From: JANOAR01 sp031411235
Lineage (GTDB): Bacteria > Verrucomicrobiota > Verrucomicrobiia > Verrucomicrobiales > Verrucomicrobiaceae
Direction of reading: 5' to 3'
Assembly (NCBI GenBank): GCA_031411235.1
Contig: JANOAR010000103.1
Location: forward strand, 1 to 38,504
DNA length: 38,504 nt
In this document: piece after piece, positions 32,661 through 38,504 of the stretch
Numbering within the stretch: position 1 is the stretch's first letter
Layout: the number at the start of each line of letters is the position of its first letter
The notes under the pieces: model-generated
The model's database searches: none
The model's input: only the letters and a program-made list of their open reading frames with translations
What the model was told of the DNA's origin: nothing
Translations under genes and position numbers: made by a program

Positions 32661-32751
32661 TCAGGGACGCGCACAGTTGCGAGGATGGGGGGAAACGCAA
32701 CCGGGCAGGTCAGAAGAGGTGGGCCGAAATAAATGAAATAGGTCGAAAATA

Positions 32752-33189
32752 ATGCATCATTCGCGCAAGACCATGACTCTGCCCGACCTACCTCTCTCCA
32801 CGCCTGCGCTGCTGTTCCCCGCTATTTCTTTGCTGATGTTGGCCTATACGAACCGCTTCCTGGGGCTCGCCAGCGTGGTGCGCTCGCTACACGCTACTTG
32901 GCGCACTTCGGGCGAGCCGTTGCTGGTGGCGCAGATCGCCAGCCTGCGCTGCCGCATTGGCATCATCAAACAGATGCAAACCCTGGGCGTGCTGAGCTTG
33001 ATGTGCTGCACGGTGAGCATGGCGCTGCTGTTTTATGGCTGCCAGCCCAGTGGCCAGGCGGCCTTTGCCCTGAGCCTGCTTTTCATGCTGGGCTCGCTGG
33101 GGCTGTCGCTGTGGGAAATACAGATGTCTGGCAGGGCGCTGGATTTACATCTGTGTGATGTGGAGCAGGGCAGAGGGATGGATGGCTGA
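32752..33189 (+). CDS. DUF2721 membrane protein
   Basis: A 145-aa protein with three hydrophobic segments: STPALLFPAISLLMLAYTNRF (in part), LGVLSLMCCTVSMALLFYGC and AAFALSLLFMLGSLGLSLW. The first, with TPALLFPAISLL and AYTNRFL followed by VVRSLH, is the DUF2721 pattern. An ATG at 32773 is an alternative start. No function is established. It is divergent from purF and 42 bp before the RluA-type gene on the same strand. Confidence 0.8.
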   Translation: MHHSRKTMTLPDLPLSTPALLFPAISLLMLAYTNRFLGLASVVRSLHATWRTSGEPLLVAQIASLRCRIGIIKQMQTLGVLSLMCCTVSMALLFYGCQPSGQAAFALSLLFMLGSLGLSLWEIQMSGRALDLHLCDVEQGRGMDG

Positions 33190-33231
33190 GGACTTGCCGC
33201 GCGGCTATCCTCGGGCAACAGGTCAGTCTTC

Positions 33232-34125
33232 ATGCCCACCACCCGCCCCGTCACCCAGTCCGCCGATCTTTTACCCTTCCTCTTCGCCACCTGGCCGGAG
33301 GTGAAGCGCACCAAAGTGCGCCAGTGGCTGAAGTTTGGCGCGGTGCGCGTGAATGACCGCGCGATCACCCAGTTCGACCACCCACTGCACATCGGCGACA
33401 CGGTCAGCATTCAGGTGGACAAGCCCGCCCGCGAGCTGAGTGCGCTGCCCGCAGGCCTGCGCATCGTGTTTGAAGACGAGGATATCATCGTCATCGAGAA
33501 GCCCACGGGCCTGCTCTCCATCGCCAGCGAGACCGAGCGCGAGGCCACCGCGTATGCCCACGTCACCGCGTATTTAAAGATGAAGCACAGCCGCGTGCCC
33601 GAGCGCGCGTGGATCGTGCATCGCCTCGACCGAGATACCTCGGGGCTCATGGTTTTAGCCAAAAACGAGGAGTCCAAGGTGACGCTGCAAACAAGCTGGC
33701 CCGAAGTCACCAAGCGCTACCTCGCCATCGTCGAAGGCGCTCCACGCGAGCCTTCCGGCACCATGCGCTCGCACCTCGACGAGACGAACTTGATGTACGT
33801 GCGCAGCACCATCAAAGGTGAGACCACGCGCGAAGCCATCACCCACTACAAGCTCATCAAACAGCACAAAGGCCGCAGCCTCATCGAGCTGACTTTGGAA
33901 ACAGGCCGCCGCCACCAGATCCGCGTGCAGCTCGCCGAGCTAGGCTGCCCCATCGTCGGTGATGACAAATACGGCGCGCAGACCAACCCCGCCAAACGAC
34001 TTGGCCTGCATGCTTTCTCGCTCACGCTCCCGCATCCCAGCACCGATGAAGTCATGAGCTTCGAGGCCCCGTTGCCAGCCGTGCTGGCGAGCATGTTTCC
34101 AAATAATTCTCACGACCCGGCCTGA
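33232..34125 (+). CDS. RluA-family 23S rRNA/tRNA pseudouridine synthase
   Basis: A 297-aa RNA pseudouridine synthase. An N-terminal S4 RNA-binding domain (about 14-62) is followed by the catalytic domain. HRLDRDTSGLMVLAK (130-144) holds the catalytic Asp133; the later EGAPREPSG and ETGRRHQIRVQLAELGCPIVGDDKYG (in pieces) are typical of RluA/RluD-type enzymes. Which uridine is modified is not clear. The last 16 bases overlap the convergent toxin gene. Confidence 0.93.
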   Translation: MPTTRPVTQSADLLPFLFATWPEVKRTKVRQWLKFGAVRVNDRAITQFDHPLHIGDTVSIQVDKPARELSALPAGLRIVFEDEDIIVIEKPTGLLSIASETEREATAYAHVTAYLKMKHSRVPERAWIVHRLDRDTSGLMVLAKNEESKVTLQTSWPEVTKRYLAIVEGAPREPSGTMRSHLDETNLMYVRSTIKGETTREAITHYKLIKQHKGRSLIELTLETGRRHQIRVQLAELGCPIVGDDKYGAQTNPAKRLGLHAFSLTLPHPSTDEVMSFEAPLPAVLASMFPNNSHDPA

Positions 34126-34436
34126 TCATCTTCCGCCATGAAGTTATCGGGCACATGATCCCCGAGGCTCATAGCTCCGTGCAAGATACGGCTAAACTCC
34201 ACAATGCCGTCACGGACTCGGTAGATGATAAGATGGCGACCGCAGACCCTTGCACGGCAACCAGGATAAATATCATCGCGCACTCGCCAGCGATCGGGGG
34301 CTTGATTGATCTCATCAAGGGCATCCAGTAGAGCAGAGACATATTTGCTGGCCTGCCTTTCGCCCCATTCGGCAATGGTATGATCGTGGATGAGTGCAAT
34401 GTCCTCCTGGGCCAGCTTGGAAAGCCTGAAACTCAT
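34110..34436 (-). CDS. ParE/RelE-type toxin
   Basis: A 108-aa toxin with the ParE pattern: FRLSKLAQEDIALIHDHTIAEWG near the start, YVSALLDALDEINQAPDRW in the middle, and GRHLIIYRVRDGIVEFSRILHG near the end (in pieces), and no RelE catalytic triad is obvious. ParE toxins act on DNA gyrase; which target here is not read from sequence. It starts 3 bp after the antitoxin stop, so the two form one operon, and its 3' end overlaps the RluA-type gene by 16 bp. Confidence 0.87.
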   Translation of the reverse strand: MSFRLSKLAQEDIALIHDHTIAEWGERQASKYVSALLDALDEINQAPDRWRVRDDIYPGCRARVCGRHLIIYRVRDGIVEFSRILHGAMSLGDHVPDNFMAEDDQAGS

Positions 34437-34439
34437 GGC

Positions 34440-34682
34440 TTAAGCAGCGTGGCGCTGGGCGAGGTGCGCTAACAGTTCTTCACGAGTAAAATCATCAAAC
34501 TTTCCCGCGTCGAGTTGCTCGAATCCCTCTGCCGCTTGCCCTTGCACCCATCCTAGCATCGTCTCGTGTGCGAACCCACGGCGAAGCGCTTCGCAAATGA
34601 CCTCGGATTCATTCGCGTAGAGGCCAGTATTTACTTTCTCCCTCACCAAGCGATCAAGCGCGGGTGGCATTGTGATGGTCAT
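34440..34682 (-). CDS. ParD-like antitoxin
   Basis: An 80-aa antitoxin. The N-terminal MTITMPPALDRLVREKVNTG is a ribbon-helix-helix DNA-binding domain (strand then two helices, SEVICEALRRGF), and the rest is the toxin-binding tail, as in the CC2985-type ParD family. Antitoxin first, toxin second, 3 bp apart, is the normal ParDE order. The dimer would bind its own promoter in the gap 34683-34796. Confidence 0.87.
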   Translation of the reverse strand: MTITMPPALDRLVREKVNTGLYANESEVICEALRRGFAHETMLGWVQGQAAEGFEQLDAGKFDDFTREELLAHLAQRHAA

Positions 34683-34796
34683 AGGAAAAGGCTAACTGCC
34701 AGGGCAAAAAGTTTCAAGCTACAAGCCCTCCATTATTTTCAGTTAGAGAACGAGGATGAAGATCATTGAAGCGTTCAGAACCTTATCTTTTTAATT

Positions 34797-35915
34797 ATGC
34801 CCACCTCCCTCACCGCCACCGCCGCCGTCCTCTACGAACCCGGCAAACCCCTGCGCATTGAGCAGATCGAAGTCCTGCCGCCGCAGGCGGGCGAGGTGCG
34901 TGTGCAGATGAAAGCCGCTGGCGTGTGCCACAGCGACTACCACGTCATGTGCGGCGACCTCGCCATGCCCATGCCCATCATCCCTGGGCATGAGGGCTCG
35001 GGCGTGGTCATCGACATCGGCGAAGGCGTCACCTCGCTGGCACCGGGCGATCACGTCATCCCCATCTGGCGCGGCTCCTGTGGGCGCTGCGACTACTGCG
35101 CGCGCGGTCGCCCCGCGCTCTGCGACATGGGCACGGCGATGCGCTTCGGCGGGACGATGCCCGATGGCACGATGCGCTTCCGCAACAGCGCTGGCGACTT
35201 CGTGCGCCACTACGCTGGCGTCTCTGCCTTCGCTAGCATCGCCACCATGCCCGAGGCTTCGGTGGTGAAAATTGATCCCGGCTTCTGCTTCAACAAAGCC
35301 GCGCTCATCGGCTGCGGCGTCATCACGGGTGTGGGCGCGGTGGTCAATGCCGCCGAAGTGCGCTGCGGCTCCACCGTGGCGGTCTTCGGCTGTGGTGGCA
35401 TCGGTTTAAACATTGTGCAAGGGGCGCGCATGGTGGGTGCCCGGCAGATCATTGCCGTGGACACTCATGCGTCCAAGCTCGCCCATGCCAAGGTCTTCGG
35501 CGCGACCCACAGCATTGATGCCAGCACCTGTGACTCCGTATTGGCGGTGCGCGATCTCACGCGTGGCTTCGGTGCCGACTACACTTTTGAAGCCATCGGC
35601 AAGCCCGAAGCCATCGCCCAGGCCTTCGATGCCACACGCAAAGGCGGCAAATGCGTCGTCGCGGGCATCTGCCGCGCCGACGCCCGCGCACCCATTAACG
35701 TCAATCAACTCGTCTATGCCGAGAAGTCCCTCATCGGCACCCTCTACGGCACTGCCCGCCCACGTCAGGACTTGCTAGGCCTCATTGACATGCACGCCAG
35801 CGGCCAGCTTTTGCTCGATGAATTGATCACCACGACTTATCCGCTGGAACAGATCAATGAAGCGTATGGGGCACTGATTCGCGGCGAGGTGGCGCGGAGT
35901 TTGATCGTATTTTAA
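34797..35915 (+). CDS. Zinc-dependent medium-chain alcohol dehydrogenase
   Basis: A 372-aa NAD-dependent dehydrogenase. Catalytic zinc ligands: Cys44 (GVCHSD), His65 (GHEGSG) with Glu66, and a Cys in IGCGVITG. The structural-zinc set is complete: Cys95, Cys98, Cys101 and Cys109 (GSCGRCDYCARGRPALC). The Rossmann motif FGCGGIG is followed by IAVDTHASKL, whose Asp favours NAD. Length and the ITGVGAVVN segment put it in the class III (formaldehyde/glutathione-like) branch, but the substrate is not assigned. It ends 3 bases before the convergent OmpA-domain gene. Confidence 0.93.
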   Translation: MPTSLTATAAVLYEPGKPLRIEQIEVLPPQAGEVRVQMKAAGVCHSDYHVMCGDLAMPMPIIPGHEGSGVVIDIGEGVTSLAPGDHVIPIWRGSCGRCDYCARGRPALCDMGTAMRFGGTMPDGTMRFRNSAGDFVRHYAGVSAFASIATMPEASVVKIDPGFCFNKAALIGCGVITGVGAVVNAAEVRCGSTVAVFGCGGIGLNIVQGARMVGARQIIAVDTHASKLAHAKVFGATHSIDASTCDSVLAVRDLTRGFGADYTFEAIGKPEAIAQAFDATRKGGKCVVAGICRADARAPINVNQLVYAEKSLIGTLYGTARPRQDLLGLIDMHASGQLLLDELITTTYPLEQINEAYGALIRGEVARSLIVF

Positions 35916-35918
35916 AGC

Positions 35919-37007
35919 CTACTGCCTTGGCCGCACCTTGATCTCCACGCGGCGATTCAGACCCTGGGCTTCCTTCGGGCCAGTGGGGTCGGCCAGCGGT
36001 TTCGATTCGCCCAGGCCCGTCGCGCGGATGCGATCTCCACCCAGGCGCAGCGAGGTTTGCAGCCACACGACCACGGCATTCGCACGGCGCAGGCTCAGCG
36101 CCATGTTGTTCTCGATCTCGCCGATGCTGTCGGTGTGACCTTCAATAATGAACAGTGAGTTGGGGTTCTTTTGGATCAAAAATCCAAGCTTCATCAAGCT
36201 CAGGCGCGCGGCCTCGGCGAGCTGATCGCTGCCGAACTCAAACAGCAAATCCGTCGGCATCAAAATAGGATCCGTGCTGCCACCGACTTGCCCACCGCCG
36301 CTCAGCAAATCATCCAGGCTGCTGAAGCCCTGCACCTTGGCATTGGCCGCTGTCTTCGCCGTACCATTGCCCAGGCTATCGAGCAATTCCGTGCCGATGC
36401 GCTCATCGCCTTTGCCTGTGGCACTGCCGTCGAGCACCATCTGTTTGCTCGAGAGCGGCTTGCTCAGCACCGACGATTTTACCGCCGCCATCGCGCTGGC
36501 GATGTCTTCCTGGCTCGGCCCCGTGGTGGGCGCAGCGGCCAGCATATTGGCCAATGAAGCCGCGTTCGACGTAGCATTGCCCGGCTTCTGGTCGGGGGTC
36601 GTTGCGCGCACTAGATTCTGAATCTCCTTGGTGCTCGGCGACAGGTCGATCTCTTGATTCTCAGGGATCATCGCCGCTTTGTCGAAGGCATCCAACTCAG
36701 GCTTGAAGGCCTCCACATCCGGCTTGTCCACAGGTGCGATGTCCTTCGGGATGTCGCGAATGGCCTGCTGATTTTTCAGCAGTTGGGGATCAATCTTCAG
36801 TCGGTCAGGCCGCACAATCTCGATCACCGCCGGAGCCGTCGCGGCCCCCCAGCCCAGATTTTCAAAGCAAAACACCAGCAGCCCGTGAAAGCCCAACGAC
36901 ATGATAATCGCGAGCATGAACCACCACTTCAGCGTCCCATCATTGCGGGAGCGGAAGCCAGAGTCGTGGGCGACGTTGCCCCAGTCGTGTGATCGTGTGA
37001 CGGCCAT
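35919..37007 (-). CDS. Inner-membrane anchored OmpA-domain protein
   Basis: A 362-aa protein. A hydrophobic segment KWWFMLAIIMSLGFHGLLVFCF (about 27-48; residues in part) follows a cytoplasmic N-terminus, so the bulk is periplasmic. A Pro/Asp-rich, likely extended region (about 60-230) leads to an OmpA domain (about 245-362): FEFGSDQL, FIIEGHTDSIGEIENN, LSLRRANAVVVWL and GLNRRVEIKVRP. The first half resembles MotB/TolA-like anchors but no TonB or ExbB gene is near. Likely binds peptidoglycan. It is not close to the OmpA protein at 10662 in sequence. Confidence 0.86.
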   Translation of the reverse strand: MAVTRSHDWGNVAHDSGFRSRNDGTLKWWFMLAIIMSLGFHGLLVFCFENLGWGAATAPAVIEIVRPDRLKIDPQLLKNQQAIRDIPKDIAPVDKPDVEAFKPELDAFDKAAMIPENQEIDLSPSTKEIQNLVRATTPDQKPGNATSNAASLANMLAAAPTTGPSQEDIASAMAAVKSSVLSKPLSSKQMVLDGSATGKGDERIGTELLDSLGNGTAKTAANAKVQGFSSLDDLLSGGGQVGGSTDPILMPTDLLFEFGSDQLAEAARLSLMKLGFLIQKNPNSLFIIEGHTDSIGEIENNMALSLRRANAVVVWLQTSLRLGGDRIRATGLGESKPLADPTGPKEAQGLNRRVEIKVRPRQ

Positions 37008-37017
37008 GAATGTAAGG

Positions 37018-37219
37018 CTAACACAACGGGCGGCATTCTCGAAATGCTAATTCTTTATTCCCGCGCTGAAGCAGCGGCCATCCTGCATCGGCGCGGCCCA
37101 GCGCCATCGCAGCACGAAATGTGGCTTCGACTTCAGTCGAAATCCGTCGGAGGCCAAGCCAGTAGCAACCGCTACGCTGCCTGGGGGCCGACTTCGCTAG
37201 CCTCCAGCGATCAACTCGA
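37018..37219. other. Non-coding tail after truncated PIN gene, possible repeat element
   Basis: This 202-bp stretch replaces the expected rest of the PIN toxin gene. It holds a small hairpin (TTCGACT-TC-AGTCGAA) and GC-rich short inverted repeats. An open frame (37018-37281, -) crosses it but has no family-like content. It resembles a dispersed intergenic element, which only a genome search could show. Confidence 0.45.
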
Positions 37220-37303
37220 TCAATCCCTCGGCTCAGGGCAAAAGTGCGCGTGCCCAGCGGTGAACATGCCAAGGACGACATTCGTGTCGATGCACACGAT
37301 CAT
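37220..37303 (-). pseudogene. Truncated PIN-domain toxin
   Basis: The ATG at 37303 overlaps the antitoxin stop (ATGA), the usual toxin position. It reads MIVCIDTNVVLGMFTAGHAH, the first strand and helix of a PIN nuclease with the first catalytic Asp (CIDTN), then FCPEPRD and a stop after 27 residues; a full PIN toxin would be about 130-150 residues. The rest is not found in the next 200 bases in any frame. So the toxin was cut off by deletion or insertion, leaving an antitoxin without an active partner. Confidence 0.75.
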
Positions 37304-37539
37304 CGGTAGGGATTCGTGCGCCGATGCTCCAAAACGGCTTTGGCGATGTTGTCCGAGGTGATGCGCCCGGAGTCCCAGTCCTGTTGCATCTCCTTACCCA
37401 ACTCATCCGCCAGCCGCCGAGCCTCCATCTCCAGAAGCATGCGATGGACTGCCATCACATCTTCATCGGTCGCTGCCTCCAGCTTCCGCTGCACCTGGCG
37501 TCGTGCTTCTTTCGGATCGGTCGCTAATAGAATGCTCAT
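37300..37539 (-). CDS. Antitoxin of a PIN-type toxin-antitoxin pair
   Basis: A 79-aa protein, highly charged and helical (MSILLATDPKEARRQVQRKL, then EDVMAVHRMLLEMEARRLADELG and a C-terminal EHRRTNPYR). The length and order, with its TGA overlapping the start of a PIN-like frame, fit an antitoxin of the VapBC or COG1569 kind; no DNA-binding motif is clear. Because the toxin is truncated it may be a relic or act on another PIN toxin. Confidence 0.6.
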   Translation of the reverse strand: MSILLATDPKEARRQVQRKLEAATDEDVMAVHRMLLEMEARRLADELGKEMQQDWDSGRITSDNIAKAVLEHRRTNPYR

Positions 37540-37601
37540 ATCTGGATTCTAACGCCGCACTCCATCGCATTTAAAACATAGTACACGACCATCTCGCCTC
37601 A

Positions 37602-38228
37602 TCACCAGAGCGTAGGTTTGTAAAAGGTGCCCTGCGAATCTGTCAGTGTAGGAGGGAAAACGCACGCCGCGATGAAATTGGAGCGCAAATGCTTGTAAAA
37701 CGTGGCTTGCGCCTTCAACACTCGGCACGGGTGCTGTTGTGGATTCAACACACCGACGGATTTCTGGAGGTCATTTTTCACCTTCAGCACCGGGGCTAGC
37801 AAATCTGAATCTCCGCTGATCACAATGGCGCAGTCATAACGGTTTAGGTGCCCGTCATGCAACATCTCCACAGCGAGGTTCACGTCCGAACCTTTCTCCT
37901 CGGTCTTCACCACGCTGACGATGGGCGACTCTCCAGGCATTGGATTGGCTCGCATCATATTCACGTTTTTGGTCAGGAAGTGGCCGAGGATGATCTGCAA
38001 GTTGGGCACAGTGCGCAGCGCTCGAAAGTAAAGTTCCTGCCGTCCAGGCAAGCCTGGGTCACTGGGGCGAGCGATCAGCGGAGCACTGAAATACTTCACG
38101 CCAACGATCTGGTGATGGGCTGCAAGATGCCGCCGAGCCAGTTCCTCCACATTCAACCATTTGTGCGGCGTTTTGCGCAGCGAGCCAAAGTAGAGGTTGA
38201 ATCCATCCACATAGATTAGGGTTCTCAT
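37602..38228 (-). CDS. NYN-domain (LabA/DUF88-like) ribonuclease-type protein
   Basis: A 208-aa protein of the NYN/PIN-like nuclease superfamily. ATG 38228 gives the family start MRTLIYVDGFNLYFGSL, with the first acidic residue Asp8 and the NLYF motif; EEKGSDVNLAVEML and VISGDSDLLAPVLK supply the other conserved Asp residues. The frame is open 21 codons upstream, but that part lies across a terminator hairpin, so the inner start is right. NYN proteins act on RNA in several systems; no partner is next to it. The gene is in an otherwise quiet end of the window. Confidence 0.86.
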   Translation of the reverse strand: MRTLIYVDGFNLYFGSLRKTPHKWLNVEELARRHLAAHHQIVGVKYFSAPLIARPSDPGLPGRQELYFRALRTVPNLQIILGHFLTKNVNMMRANPMPGESPIVSVVKTEEKGSDVNLAVEMLHDGHLNRYDCAIVISGDSDLLAPVLKVKNDLQKSVGVLNPQQHPCRVLKAQATFYKHLRSNFIAACVFPPTLTDSQGTFYKPTLW

Positions 38229-38256
38229 CAGGCACTGGGAATTAGCGACCCCCGAC

Positions 38257-38289
38257 AAAAAACAAGGGCCGATGGTTGCCCATCGGCCC
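38257..38289 (-). terminator. Rho-independent terminator of a gene beyond the right edge
   Basis: On the minus strand, a perfect 10-bp stem GGGCCGATGG / CCATCGGCCC (loop of 4) followed by CTTG and TTTTTT. It sits just before the NYN gene and must serve a minus-strand gene further right. Bases 38292-38504 hold no gene that I can see. Confidence 0.8.
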
Positions 38290-38504
38290 AAGGCCGCATC
38301 GGACGAATCCTAGCGGGGGGTGACAGTCGAAAATTGGCCGCAGGCGAAGCGAATGTCAAACCTCCGTGATGCCTCATTGAAAAGAGACACCGAAGAGTAA
38401 TTCAGAAGGTGGCTCGATGCCTCACAATGTAGGACACTGTGGGTGGGGTGTTTTGCATGGGCTTTGGCTGGGTTGCAAGTGGCCCTTGACTACCGTTTTG
38501 TGCG

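Noticed and set aside
37018..37281. 87-codon open frame on the minus strand
   Set aside because: It is in another frame of the truncated PIN region and has no family-like content.

Overview
The window is a high-GC bacterial chromosomal segment that looks like a member of the Verrucomicrobiota, probably near Verrucomicrobiaceae/Prosthecobacter. This is an inference from gene content: two Tat-exported Gfo/Idh/MocA oxidoreductases, secreted single-CxxCH proteins of a Planctomycetes-Verrucomicrobia style, a long-form PurF, and an HTTM-type membrane protein. No rRNA, intact tRNA, CRISPR array, transposase or integrase was found.

Layout. 0-7 kb: trpD (-), a DUF899 thioredoxin-fold protein, a possible 42-aa small ORF, a solitary OLD-type ATPase/TOPRIM nuclease (-) with 41-bp tandem repeats upstream of it, a winged-helix regulator, an M20 peptidase and an MFS exporter ending at a bidirectional terminator. 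7-14 kb: a Tat-signal oxidoreductase (-), two tandem paralogues with one CxxCH haem-type motif plus Ca-binding-like and Ig-like regions, then an AT-richer block of envelope genes (OmpA protein, a one-repeat and a two-repeat secreted protein of the same domain, an Asp/His-rich small lipoprotein). That block is closed by a 143-bp decayed copy of the 3' end of the second CxxCH gene. 13.7-19.4 kb: an FHA-adenylate cyclase (-), then two divergent paralogous secreted CxxCH proteins flanking an exported rhodanese, then a second Tat-type oxidoreductase. 19.4-25.6 kb: a Trm112-like mini-protein, a one-TM protein translationally coupled to an HTTM-like membrane protein, a secreted VWA protein, and an OmpR-type response regulator coupled to a large sensor kinase. 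25.7-38.5 kb: DEAD-box RNA helicase and YhaM-like exoribonuclease (a plausible RNA-decay pair), an ABCG-type half transporter with several degenerate ATPase motifs, an Imm50-like protein, PurF, DUF2721, an RluA-type pseudouridine synthase, a ParDE-like toxin-antitoxin pair, a zinc alcohol dehydrogenase, an OmpA-domain protein, an antitoxin followed by a truncated PIN toxin, and a NYN-domain protein.

No single complete new defence or metabolic system is obvious. The best candidates for something undescribed are the CxxCH paralogue-rhodanese-CxxCH paralogue cluster (14.7-18.0 kb) and the envelope block at 10.6-13.7 kb, where two genes share a 14-bp upstream element and a duplicated gene end marks the border. 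All functions were assigned by reading motifs by eye; no database search was run.
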